17,024 nucleotides of DNA from an uncultured Clostridia bacterium (lineage in GTDB: Bacteria > Bacillota > Clostridia > Christensenellales > UBA1242): contig CALCWV010000007.1 of NCBI GenBank assembly GCA_937907645.1, forward strand, positions 1 to 17,024, in the 5' to 3' direction. Made by a program: the position numbers and the translations under genes. Below, piece after piece: positions 1-7,107 of the stretch (position 1 is the stretch's first letter; each line of letters starts with the position of its first letter). The notes beneath the pieces were generated by a model. It was not told where the DNA came from and searched no databases. It saw only the letters and a program-made list of their open reading frames with translations.

Positions 1-201
1 ACACTCCATTTCGCGACATTCTGACGAATTCTGCTCCAGTCGGTATGACGGCATAAAACAATGCCGTGAAATATGTTTTTTTATTAATATCTCTCCAAAC
101 GGACCAGTTCGTGGCAATGTGCCACTCAGTATGAAGGAATATAGCTATGTCGTGAAGTATGAAGTATTAAAACTTATTCAAACAAGCTTGGTGTTAAAAA
201 A
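1..201. other. Non-coding region with hairpins at window edge
   Basis: No convincing coding frame is seen here. Two perfect short inverted repeats are visible: ACGGCAT (48-54) with ATGCCGT (61-67), followed 9 bases later by a run of seven T, which could act as a plus-strand terminator for a gene lying outside the window; and GTGGCA (111-116) with TGCCAC (120-125). The base composition is more mixed than in neighbouring intergenic DNA and resembles the gene-free region at 15430-15900. Its function is unknown. Confidence 0.4.
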
Positions 202-226
202 AATCAAACCTTGGGAAGGTTTGATT
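194..226 (-). terminator. Rho-independent terminator of the two-gene minus-strand unit
   Basis: An 11-bp perfect stem (202-212 with 216-226, loop of 3) reads on the minus strand into a run of eight T (201-194). It lies 26 bp beyond the stop codon of the gene ending at 253, so it should end that transcript. Confidence 0.85.
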
Positions 227-252
227 GATATGATATTTAAAGTGGGGAGGAA

Positions 253-810
253 TTACGCCAGTAAGTAGTCTAAAATTCTTGGGAGGGCTTTTTCGAGCTC
301 TCTTTTGTACACACGGAGTCTTTCTGGTGTATACTTTACAATTCCGCTTTTTTCTTCTACTAGGTCTTTTGCGTTAATGTGCATTTCATCGACTAAGCCT
401 TCGCAGAGAAGGTTTCCTATTACGTAGAAATAATTATTTTCATCGATTTCGTTTCTAGCCAAAATCTTTTGAAGATTTTCCTCTGTAATAAGCTCTTGGA
501 AGGCATAATTGAGGAAGAATTGTAATTTTTCAATTGCGAACTCATTTCCATTTGCCGCAGCAAGAATAGACCATTTCATGTATAAATCATAGTTTTCAGG
601 AAGAAAACCATTTATTCCATTTTTATAATAATATGCTACAATGTCCTGTGCGATAGGATTTCCTGACATGGCAAGAGCTCCGACCTCAGCCCAAGCATCT
701 TCAAATTTGCTTCTGTCTTCGCTGTTTTCAAGAAGATCATTGAGAACTCTTCTAAGTTCAACAAATCCGTTATACGCATCAACTTTATAAACAAAATCTT
801 TGTATTCCAT
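253..810 (-). CDS. Sel1/TPR-like helical-repeat protein, function unknown
   Basis: This encodes a 185-residue soluble protein with no signal peptide or membrane segment. Residues about 39-98 have the spacing of Sel1-like repeats: small residues and glycines in helix pairs (AEVGALAMSGNPIA, YYYKNG, then KWSILAAANGNEFAIEKL). The rest is helical, with an acidic and basic C-terminus (YKRELEKALPRIL). Sel1 repeats usually mediate protein-protein contacts, so a scaffold role is possible but not shown. The ATG at 808-810 is supported by AGAGG seven bases upstream. The gene lies 72 bp downstream of another small gene whose product also starts MEY, with no terminator between them, so the two are probably co-transcribed. 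A strong terminator follows. The specific function is not recognised. Confidence 0.75.
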   Translation of the reverse strand: MEYKDFVYKVDAYNGFVELRRVLNDLLENSEDRSKFEDAWAEVGALAMSGNPIAQDIVAYYYKNGINGFLPENYDLYMKWSILAAANGNEFAIEKLQFFLNYAFQELITEENLQKILARNEIDENNYFYVIGNLLCEGLVDEMHINAKDLVEEKSGIVKYTPERLRVYKRELEKALPRILDYLLA

Positions 811-882
811 ACTTTACCTCTATATATCTAATTTTAGCATAAAAACCAAGATTATAAAAGCAAATTAAGATACTTTTTTGTT

Positions 883-1365
883 TTAATTGTAAGATAGATT
901 GTTGGTGTTTGCAAAAGTGCCATGTACTGCATAGTTTTCAATCGATAGTATTACTCTGTCGTTTGCAATTTTTGAAATCGCATCATATTGCTCACTTTTT
1001 TGTGCCAATTCATTTAATTTATATAGTAATTTAGCCTCCAAAGATATTGAATTGAGGAAACACTTTGTTCTGTTAACACGCACCTGAAAGCCACGATTTT
1101 TAGTATATTTAAACATATCCCTCAACTTTTCAATCTGACTATTTGTTAGGTCAAGAAAACGATTGCTATCTAAGAATCCATTTAAAAAGCGATAACTTGC
1201 ACGTAATTTGAAATATATCTCAAAAATTTCATCCAGCAAAAAAGAGTAATCTTCTTCTGCTAGTTTAACAAAAACAAAACCTTTTTGTTGAAGTGCAGAG
1301 GAGTAAGCCTTTGCCATTTTTTCATAGTCTTCCAACGTTGGAAAAATATTATCATTGTATTCCAT
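883..1365 (-). CDS. Hypothetical protein, 160 aa
   Basis: I do not recognise this family. The predicted product is a soluble, mostly helical protein without signal peptide or membrane segments. Features visible are a hydrophobic/acidic helix (about residues 37-55, YSFLLDEIFEIYFKLRASY), a basic central part (KYTKNRGFQVRVNRTK) and a polar Asn-rich C-terminus. The start ATG (1363-1365) is supported by GAGAGG five bases upstream. That ribosome binding site can pair with an upstream CTCTCTT (see findings). The gene follows the coupling-protein gene in the same direction but is separated from it by a terminator, so it needs its own promoter or read-through. The downstream Sel1-like gene also begins with MEY and a similar leader, which suggests the two form a unit. 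Confidence 0.65.
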   Translation of the reverse strand: MEYNDNIFPTLEDYEKMAKAYSSALQQKGFVFVKLAEEDYSFLLDEIFEIYFKLRASYRFLNGFLDSNRFLDLTNSQIEKLRDMFKYTKNRGFQVRVNRTKCFLNSISLEAKLLYKLNELAQKSEQYDAISKIANDRVILSIENYAVHGTFANTNNLSYN

Positions 1366-1407
1366 TTCTACCTCTCTTTCATTTATGCGAAGAGAGAAAA
1401 TATTGTT

Positions 1408-1438
1408 AAAAAAACTCTACTTTTTTCGTAGAGTTTTT
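1408..1438 (-). terminator. Terminator downstream of virD4 (bidirectional shape)
   Basis: ACTCTAC (1414-1420) pairs with GTAGAGT (1428-1434). The stem is extended by A/T pairs, and T-runs lie on both strands. On the minus strand it lies about 30 bp after the virD4 stop codon and ends in seven T, so it most likely terminates virD4 transcription before the two small genes. Confidence 0.85.
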
Positions 1439-1467
1439 GTTTATAAGTAATAATTTAACTAAATTAA

Positions 1468-3477
1468 TTACATGTTATCCCAACGTCTTGGACGTCCGAA
1501 AATTATTTCATTACGCTTGTCAATATCGAAGAATACTTTGTTTTCGTCTAAGCTCTTGGATACTCCAACAGGCTGTTCTGATTTAATCTTAATAAATTCA
1601 GCTGTTTTGTGGAATTGATCGTAATGAGTTTTGATAGGTGGGAGTCTGAATAATCTCGCAATTCCTGTTCCGAAAGGCAATTGACTGAGCTCGAGAGGAT
1701 CGATAAGAGGACGTGTTGTTCTCTGAATTTGCTCGCTTTCACTACTACTTGCACTGTTTGGATCTTTTCCTTTGCTTGAAGATTTAGATTTTTCAACGTA
1801 TGTCAATTGAATTTCTCCACAAGCCTTTGAGAATGCTTCCTTTGTTGACTGATCGTCAGTTCCAAGGAATATCTGTGCGTTAAAGTTACCTTTAAGCGTT
1901 TCAGCAATATCTCTTCCATATTTTGTATCAAGCTGTGCATAAGATTGAACGATGATTTCGAAGAGAATATTTCTTGAACGAGCGACTGTGACCATAGTTG
2001 CGAAATCTGGAAGAACAGGCAAGTTACCGAACTCATCAAGTAAGAAGTATACGTGTCTGCTTAATTTCTTTCCAGGCATTCCGTTAGCTAAGTCAACCAA
2101 AGCTCTGTAAAGCTGTGCGATACAAACTGTTGCAAGTGGGTGTCTTTCTTTTTTGTGGTCAGGACACTTAATAAAGAAGATTGTTGGCTCTTTAACAAAG
2201 TCTTCAAAATTGATATCACAACCAGATGTTGCATAGCAGATACCCATATCTTGCATCAAGCTAGAAATTTTACCAGCAAGAACACCGAGATAAGATTTTG
2301 TTGTATTTGCTGCGTTGTTAATAACAGGTGAAGTCAGTGAAGAAACGTCAGATTTCACAGGTCTTCCTGCGCAGTATTTTTTAAGTGAGCCAAATGGATT
2401 GTCAGGGTCCGCATCACGTTTGTTGGAAATTTTATATAAATTGTAGAAGTTGAACTGATCAACTGTAAGTCTCATATCCCCAAGTCTTGTGTCAAGTGAG
2501 TCTTCCAACATCGCAAGCATGATACCATATAGATAATCCTGAGCACCTTGTTCCCAAGTTTTATCTTGTGTTTGTGGATCAACTGGACAAACAGCGGCAG
2601 CTATTCCACGGAGATCAAAGTATGCATCGTTAATTAATTGTTGCTTTACTGAAGCTAGCTCAGTCTTTAACATCTCTTCATTAGGGAAGGCGATTCCGCG
2701 GAATTCATACCAAACGTCACCATACGTTTCACCTTCGATTTTCTTCTTTGCTACAGATTCTGGTGTGCACTGACGATAGATCTTTGCTTCCTTGCCAATG
2801 TGCATAGCTCTTTGATAGAGGTTAAATGATCTCTCCATTGGGTTCCAACGAGACGATACGAATGGATTATCCAAATCATATACAACAACCTTATATCCCT
2901 CTTTCTTCAAAGCTTCCGCATGTGCTTCGTAAAGCTCTCCTTTAGGGTCAGTTACAACGATAGAAGGTTTTTCAGCTGAGTGAGCTAAAATTCTGATAGA
3001 AGGATTGATAATCATGGAAGTTTTACCAGACCCAGTAGTACCAATTACAAGACAGTGGATTTCGTCTTTCATTGTTACTTCGTATCTTCCGTTTTTATAC
3101 TGATTTCTAACAACAAGACCAGTATTTTTCAAGGAAGGAAGGTCTTTCCATGTTGAGTTAATTAATCCCACTGATGAGTATAGTTCTTTATCTGTCATAA
3201 AGTGAGCGTCATAGTGAAGATCAAACTCTGATCCGGTCGCGGTCTTTCCTCTCTTTTCTCCAGCGGAACTTGAAGGTTTTGACTTTTTAAGGAATGGAAG
3301 AGCAAGTCCTGCAACAAATCCTATCGCTAACAGAATTAAAGATATTTTGTCAAATAGCGCTTTTGTGTCAAACTTTCCGTTTTCTTGAGTAAATACAACA
3401 AGGGCAACTCCGCACCCCCATGCTAAAAACCCAAGTAGCAAACCGAAAATAAGACTTTTTGTTAGTTTCTTATTCAT
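1468..3477 (-). CDS. virD4: VirD4/TraG-type T4SS coupling ATPase
   Basis: The 669-residue product has the layout of the type IV coupling proteins that bring DNA or protein substrates to a T4SS channel at the inner membrane. Two N-terminal membrane segments (about residues 9-30 and 45-63) are followed by the cytosolic ATPase. Walker A is GTTGSGKT at 146-153 and Walker B is HVYFLLDEFG at 475-484. The family-typical stretch after it (VARSRNILFEIIVQSYAQL, about 498-516) and a TDDQST motif (540-545) are present. A Ser/Lys-rich linker at about 563-582 interrupts the C-terminal part. The length fits the VirD4-like proteins of Gram-positive integrative elements. The start is fixed by AAGGAG five bases before the ATG, and a TTGTTA/TACAAT promoter lies just upstream. 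No relaxase or VirB4 is adjacent. The three VirB6-like genes at 7873-15326 are the plausible partners. Confidence 0.93.
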   Translation of the reverse strand: MNKKLTKSLIFGLLLGFLAWGCGVALVVFTQENGKFDTKALFDKISLILLAIGFVAGLALPFLKKSKPSSSAGEKRGKTATGSEFDLHYDAHFMTDKELYSSVGLINSTWKDLPSLKNTGLVVRNQYKNGRYEVTMKDEIHCLVIGTTGSGKTSMIINPSIRILAHSAEKPSIVVTDPKGELYEAHAEALKKEGYKVVVYDLDNPFVSSRWNPMERSFNLYQRAMHIGKEAKIYRQCTPESVAKKKIEGETYGDVWYEFRGIAFPNEEMLKTELASVKQQLINDAYFDLRGIAAAVCPVDPQTQDKTWEQGAQDYLYGIMLAMLEDSLDTRLGDMRLTVDQFNFYNLYKISNKRDADPDNPFGSLKKYCAGRPVKSDVSSLTSPVINNAANTTKSYLGVLAGKISSLMQDMGICYATSGCDINFEDFVKEPTIFFIKCPDHKKERHPLATVCIAQLYRALVDLANGMPGKKLSRHVYFLLDEFGNLPVLPDFATMVTVARSRNILFEIIVQSYAQLDTKYGRDIAETLKGNFNAQIFLGTDDQSTKEAFSKACGEIQLTYVEKSKSSSKGKDPNSASSSESEQIQRTTRPLIDPLELSQLPFGTGIARLFRLPPIKTHYDQFHKTAEFIKIKSEQPVGVSKSLDENKVFFDIDKRNEIIFGRPRRWDNM

Positions 3478-3506
3478 TTTTTCTCCTTATTTATCTATTC
3501 AAACTT

Positions 3507-3535
3507 ATTGTAACACAAAATACTTATTTTAACAA
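3507..3535 (-). promoter_or_regulatory. Sigma-A promoter of virD4
   Basis: On the minus strand a -35 box TTGTTA (3535-3530) and a -10 box TACAAT (3512-3507) are separated by 17 bp. This places the transcription start about 22 bases before the virD4 ATG, leaving a short leader with the AAGGAG site. Confidence 0.75.
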
Positions 3536-3648
3536 ATAAATTGGAGTATATATAATATATATCTACTAATCGATTTGTGAAATTGAATGATAATCATAAT
3601 AATTTCCGATTAAATACAGCACATATTTGAACTTCTTTTTAAAAATAA

Positions 3649-3677
3649 TTGAAAAATCAAAGTAAAAATGATATAAT
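3649..3677 (+). promoter_or_regulatory. Near-consensus sigma-A promoter of the tRNA-Arg transcript
   Basis: TTGAAA (3649-3654), a 17-bp spacer and a perfect TATAAT (3672-3677) predict a start near 3684. This is about 90 bases upstream of the mature tRNA, so the primary transcript carries a leader that must be removed. A consensus promoter of this strength fits a stable-RNA gene. Confidence 0.85.
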
Positions 3678-3687
3678 AAAATATATA

Positions 3688-3747
3688 GGGCGAACAAAAA
3701 TAGTCCTCTGCCTACGGAGAGACTGTTTGGGGGTCTAACGAGTTCCC
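3688..3747 (+). ncRNA. Structured leader RNA upstream of tRNA-Arg (candidate)
   Basis: Starting only a few bases after the predicted transcription start, GGG-C-GAAC (3688-3695) can pair with GTTCCC (3742-3747), with one bulged C. This closes an internal hairpin in which AGTC-CTC (3702-3708) pairs with GAG-A-GACT (3717-3724). The segment is much less AT-rich than the DNA around it. I could not match it to a known riboswitch, T-box, 6S or SRP RNA. It could be a processed leader, a separate small RNA or a remnant. Confidence 0.35.
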
Positions 3748-3774
3748 TTTCCAAAAATTCTGAAAATTTAATAT

Positions 3775-3849
3775 GCCCTCGTGGTGAAATGGATATCACA
3801 TCTGACTTCGGATCAGGGATTTCGAGTTCGAATCTTGACGGGGGCACCA
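3775..3849 (+). tRNA. tRNA-Arg (anticodon UCG), CCA encoded
   Basis: The full cloverleaf can be drawn. The acceptor stem is GCCCTCG with CGGGGGC (one T-G pair), and the D stem is GTGA with TCAC. The anticodon stem TCTGA/TCAGG encloses loop CTTCGGA with anticodon TCG at 3808-3810. The variable loop is 4 nt. The T stem TCGAG/CTTGA encloses TTCGAAT. The discriminator A is followed by encoded CCA (3847-3849). It reads CGA and, by wobble, other CGN codons. It has its own strong promoter upstream and a terminator downstream. tRNA 3' ends are common integration sites, but no second copy of this 3' end occurs in the window. Confidence 0.95.
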
Positions 3850-3887
3850 TGACAAAGCTATATATGAAAAGGAGAGACAGAAGATGA
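3849..3887 (+). CDS. Possible 12-codon Arg-rich micro-ORF overlapping the tRNA 3' end
   Basis: An ATG whose first base is the last base of the encoded CCA opens the frame MTKLYMKRRDRR and stops at TGA. That stop overlaps the ATG of the next micro-ORF as ATGA. Five of its twelve residues would be arginine or lysine just before the stop. There is no ribosome binding site outside the tRNA itself, so translation is doubtful and this is only a possibility. Confidence 0.12.
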   Translation: MTKLYMKRRDRR

Positions 3888-3949
3888 AGACTTTTTATGA
3901 GGAAATAAGTATGCTTAAAGAAACAGAAAGACGCGGACGCATTCAATGA
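3884..3949 (+). CDS. Possible 21-aa peptide downstream of tRNA-Arg
   Basis: The frame MKTFYEEISMLKETERRGRI plus a final Q has a good ribosome binding site (AAGGAG at 3869-3874, nine bases before the ATG) and stops at TGA, 17 bases before the terminator stem. It would be carried on the same primary transcript as the tRNA. The predicted peptide is a charged helix with no recognisable family. Because tRNA 3' trailers are normally trimmed, expression would need RNA cleaved and kept intact downstream of CCA. The start and stop signals are seen in the sequence; function is unknown. Confidence 0.3.
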   Translation: MKTFYEEISMLKETERRGRIQ

Positions 3950-3966
3950 ATTAAAATTTTAATAAA

Positions 3967-3993
3967 AAAAACTCGGCACTTCGCCGAGTTTTT
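3967..3993 (+). terminator. Terminator of the tRNA-Arg transcript
   Basis: An 11-bp stem AAAAACTCGGC (3967-3977) with GCCGAGTTTTT (3983-3993) closes a 5-base loop. Just before it lies a 14-bp palindrome ATTAAAATTTTAAT (3950-3963). The terminator separates the tRNA unit from the U32 gene. Confidence 0.88.
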
Positions 3994-4033
3994 GCTATTT
4001 TTAAATGTTTTAGGGGTAATTATCTGTTTTTTC

Positions 4034-4062
4034 TTGCAAAATGCGGAGAGTGAAGTTATAAT
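4034..4062 (+). promoter_or_regulatory. Promoter of the U32 gene, giving a leaderless start
   Basis: TTGCAA (4034-4039), a 17-bp spacer and TATAAT (4057-4062) are followed by only six bases before the ATG at 4069. The predicted +1 therefore falls on or next to the start codon. No ribosome binding site fits between the -10 box and the ATG. Confidence 0.75.
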
Positions 4063-4068
4063 ATTTAT

Positions 4069-6255
4069 ATGAACAGAGAAAAAAGCAACAATTTAGAATT
4101 ACTCGCTCCTGTAGGGAATACTGAAAGCTTTTATGCTGCAATAAACTCGGGCGCGGACGCAATATATTTAGGTCTTCAAAATTTCAATGCCAGAGGCAAT
4201 ATAGAAAACTTTGATTTAGATAAACTTAAAGAAATCGTGCAATATGCACATCTTTTTGATGTAAAAGTATATTTAACATTCAATATTTTAATAAAAAACG
4301 ACGAAATGGAGGTCGCTCTTAATTTAGTCAGGTTAGCACTTAATGTTGGCGTGGACGCCTTTATAATTCAGGATTTAGGCCTCGCATGTAACATTAAAAA
4401 GTATTTTCCAAAAGCGGTGCTTCACGCAAGCACTCAAATGGGGATCCATAACCTTGAGGGTGCTAAGTTTGCGGAAAAATTTGGATTTACAAGGATAGTT
4501 CTTTCAAGGGAAACTCCGCTCAGTGAAATTAAAAGAATTCACGATGGAACAAAACTTGAAATTGAATACTTTATTCAAGGTGCACTCTGTGTTGCTTTTT
4601 CGGGAAACTGTTATCTTTGCTCGCTGTTAACTGGCAACAGTGGGAATAGAGGCAAGTGCCAGCAATTTTGCAGACTTCCCTATGAAATTGAAGGGCAACT
4701 TGGCAAAAAAGAAGGCTATCTTCTTTCAACAAAGGATTTTTGTATGCTGCCTAGTCTGAAGGATTTAGCAGATGCAGGAGTTATGAGCTTTAAAATTGAA
4801 GGAAGAGCTAGAAGATCTGCATATGTTGCACAGTGCGTACAGACATATAGAAAGGCGATTGACAATAACTTTGCCTTTACAGAGAAAGATATAACTGATT
4901 TAAAGAAAGTTTTCAACAGGGGCGACTATGCTCAAGGATATCTTAAGGGTGAAAAAATCATTTATTCTGAAATCCAAGGGCACAAGGGAATAAAGATTGG
5001 GAAAGTAACAAAATTTGAATCTGGGAAAAGATTTAATATTGTAAACATCTCATCAAATTATGAGATTCATGCAGGCGACGGACTGAAGTTTATAAAAAAC
5101 GGGAGAGAAGTCGGCTCAATTGGCGTGGGGGATGTAAAACTAAAGGGAAGAGATCAGTTGATTACAACCACTTCAAAAATAGAAAATGGATGCGATGTCT
5201 ATCTCACGCTTGATTCGGGGAATGAAAAAAGACTTCTTTCCGCACAGAGAAAATTAAAGATAGAGGCAAGGTTTATTGCGAGAGAAGGTGAAAAAGCTAA
5301 GCTTATCTTCAAGTGTAAGGACAAGAAAGCAAGTGTACTAAGTGAAAGCGTGTTTGAAAGAGCCAAGAGTCAACCTCTTAACTATGATGCAATTTACGAG
5401 CAGATTTCAAAGCTTAAGGACACTCCCTTTGAATTAGAAAATTTGTCTGTGGAAATCGATGAAATTTTTGCGAGAAAATCAGAAATCAACAATATGCGCA
5501 GAGTTTGCGTCGAAAAATTAATTAATGAATTATTAAAGAAATATAATTACGAAGAAAACGACGAAAAAATTGAAATAAAATTCGAGAAAAAATCAAAAAA
5601 ATGCTCTGAAAATTTGATAAAAATCGAAAATATTAGTAAATTTAATGAAATAAAGGATAAAACAAATAAAATTATTTTTTCACCAAATAAATTTGATTTA
5701 AATGAAATAATTAAATTCGCTGCATATTGCGAAAAATCGGATAAAGAGGGATTTTTAGACTTGCCAATTTTTGCAAATGAAAAAGACATTCTATTTATTA
5801 AAAATATATTAAAAAATGCAAATACGCTTGGAATTGTTGCAAATAATTATTATGCTCTTGAATTAATGGATGCAAATAAAACAATTATTGGCATGGGACT
5901 AAATATTTTTAATAATTTTAGCGTAGATTTTTATGAAAAAATGGGAGTGAAGGATATAATTTTATCAAAAGAGCTGAAACCCTCTGACTTGACTAGCTTT
6001 TCATCAAATGTTAATCTATACATGTTCGCAAAGGGGAGAGACGAGTACATGACCCTTAAGCATTGCCCTTTCAAAGAGTTTTTTGGAAGCAGATGTGAAA
6101 AATGCAAATTCTGTGAGGGATTAGAGTACAAAATGCAGAATGGGAAGAGGCTTGTTCTTGAGAGAAAGAAACTCTCCTCATGTCAGTTTACTTTAAAATC
6201 AAAAGATCAGCGTGAGATTGATTTTGATGAAGTAGGAAAATTTTTAGAGTACTAA
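4069..6255 (+). CDS. U32 family protein, RlhA-like (RNA hydroxylation)
   Basis: The 728-residue product belongs to the U32 family. Named as peptidases, its studied members RlhA and TrhP hydroxylate 23S rRNA cytidine or tRNA uridine and carry an Fe-S cluster. The N-terminal barrel begins ELLAPVGNTESFYAAINSGADAIY (residues 10-33). A motif very close to the U32 signature, EYFIQGALC...GNC (166-181), gives Cys174 and Cys181, with Cys184, Cys197 and Cys201 nearby. The expected serine of the signature is Cys184 here. A long Lys/Ile/Asn-rich middle part matches the extra C-terminal domain of large RlhA-type members. A second cysteine cluster lies near the end (Cys666, 676, 679, 682, 705). The length points to RlhA rather than the shorter tRNA enzymes, but the exact substrate is inferred. 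The ATG lies six bases after the -10 box. Confidence 0.88.
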   Translation: MNREKSNNLELLAPVGNTESFYAAINSGADAIYLGLQNFNARGNIENFDLDKLKEIVQYAHLFDVKVYLTFNILIKNDEMEVALNLVRLALNVGVDAFIIQDLGLACNIKKYFPKAVLHASTQMGIHNLEGAKFAEKFGFTRIVLSRETPLSEIKRIHDGTKLEIEYFIQGALCVAFSGNCYLCSLLTGNSGNRGKCQQFCRLPYEIEGQLGKKEGYLLSTKDFCMLPSLKDLADAGVMSFKIEGRARRSAYVAQCVQTYRKAIDNNFAFTEKDITDLKKVFNRGDYAQGYLKGEKIIYSEIQGHKGIKIGKVTKFESGKRFNIVNISSNYEIHAGDGLKFIKNGREVGSIGVGDVKLKGRDQLITTTSKIENGCDVYLTLDSGNEKRLLSAQRKLKIEARFIAREGEKAKLIFKCKDKKASVLSESVFERAKSQPLNYDAIYEQISKLKDTPFELENLSVEIDEIFARKSEINNMRRVCVEKLINELLKKYNYEENDEKIEIKFEKKSKKCSENLIKIENISKFNEIKDKTNKIIFSPNKFDLNEIIKFAAYCEKSDKEGFLDLPIFANEKDILFIKNILKNANTLGIVANNYYALELMDANKTIIGMGLNIFNNFSVDFYEKMGVKDIILSKELKPSDLTSFSSNVNLYMFAKGRDEYMTLKHCPFKEFFGSRCEKCKFCEGLEYKMQNGKRLVLERKKLSSCQFTLKSKDQREIDFDEVGKFLEY

Positions 6256-6305
6256 CGAAGAATATGAAATAGAAAAATGATGGGAATATAAAATTTTAGG
6301 ATATT

Positions 6306-6343
6306 AAAAAACAATAGAGCTTCTAGCAGCTCTATTGTTTTTT
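6306..6343. terminator. Bidirectional terminator between convergent genes
   Basis: A perfect 16-bp stem (6306-6321 with 6328-6343) with a 6-base loop has A-runs on the left arm and T-runs on the right, so it works in both directions. It ends the U32 gene from the left and the gtrA-like/tcdA unit from the right. Confidence 0.93.
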
Positions 6344-6411
6344 ATTTTCAAGTTTACGTCTTTAGAAAGTTTTTTTATTTTCAAACTTTTTTCCACAAAC
6401 TTAAAGCATTT

Positions 6412-7107
6412 TTAGTCTTGAATTATGTCTAGGATAACAGTATTAGCGATAAGCAAACCTGCAACTGGTGGAACAGTGGACATGCTCGCAGGAACGCGTT
6501 TATTGTTTTCGATAATTTCATTCTTCACAGGGCTTTCCTTGGTGAAAAGGACTTTCACCCCCTTTAATTTTCTCTTTGAAAGCTCTTGGCGAATTTTTTT
6601 TGCAAGAGGACATACCGAAGTTTTAGATATATCTGCTATTTCCAGCATCTCTGGATGCATTTTGTTGCCAGTTCCCATGCAAGAGATAACTCGAATATTC
6701 TTTTTCTTTGCTTCACAAATTATTGCGAGTTTGCCAGGGACAAAATCTATGGCGTCTACTACATAATCATAGTTTTCAATATGCAACTCTTCAATGTTTT
6801 CAGGTGTTACATAAGTTTGAATGGTCGTAATTTTTGCATCGGGGTTGATAAGATTTAGGCGCTCTTTTGCAACTTCAACCTTAACTCTTCCAACTGTGCT
6901 AGTAAGAGCTATGATTTGCCTGTTAATGTTGCTTTCTGAAACAACGTCGTTATCAACAACTGTAAGAGATCCAAGTCCAGCTCGGATAAGTGCTTCTGCT
7001 ACATATCCTCCGACTCCTCCGACTCCAACAAGCAAAACGTTAGAATTTTGAAGCTTTTTGAAGTTGTCTTCGCCGATTAATTTTATTGTTCTATAAAACT
7101 TATTCAT
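6412..7107 (-). CDS. tcdA: tRNA threonylcarbamoyladenosine dehydratase TcdA
   Basis: This E1/ThiF-fold enzyme uses ATP to cyclise t6A37 of tRNA into ct6A. The 231-residue product shows the ATP-binding glycine motif GVGGVGG (28-34), the E1-type NINRQ motif (60-64), DAID (118-121), and the TcdA-typical CMGTGNKMHPEML (143-155) and CPLAKKIRQELSKR (166-179) with Cys166. The length is slightly under that of the E. coli and Bacillus proteins. I chose the ATG at 7105-7107, because GGGGAAA lies eight bases upstream; a TTG two codons earlier overlaps the binding site. The start overlaps the end of the upstream GtrA-like gene by 8 bp (AATGAATAA), so the two are translationally coupled. Both this gene and the convergent U32 gene act in RNA modification. 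Confidence 0.93.
   Translation of the reverse strand: MNKFYRTIKLIGEDNFKKLQNSNVLLVGVGGVGGYVAEALIRAGLGSLTVVDNDVVSESNINRQIIALTSTVGRVKVEVAKERLNLINPDAKITTIQTYVTPENIEELHIENYDYVVDAIDFVPGKLAIICEAKKKNIRVISCMGTGNKMHPEMLEIADISKTSVCPLAKKIRQELSKRKLKGVKVLFTKESPVKNEIIENNKRVPASMSTVPPVAGLLIANTVILDIIQD

Noticed and set aside
3583..3601. Fur-box-like sequence between virD4 and tRNA-Arg
   Set aside because: By eye it agrees at about 14 of 19 positions with the classical Fur consensus, but it overlaps neither promoter and such matches are easy to find in AT-rich DNA.
3775..3849. tRNA-Arg 3' end as an attachment site of an integrated element
   Set aside because: No second copy of the tRNA 3' end and no integrase are present in the window, so integration here cannot be supported.
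3566..3946. Minus-strand 126-residue reading frame across the tRNA region
   Set aside because: It runs antisense through the tRNA-Arg gene, its leader and promoter; the protein-like part is the reverse complement of the tRNA and no ribosome binding site is present.
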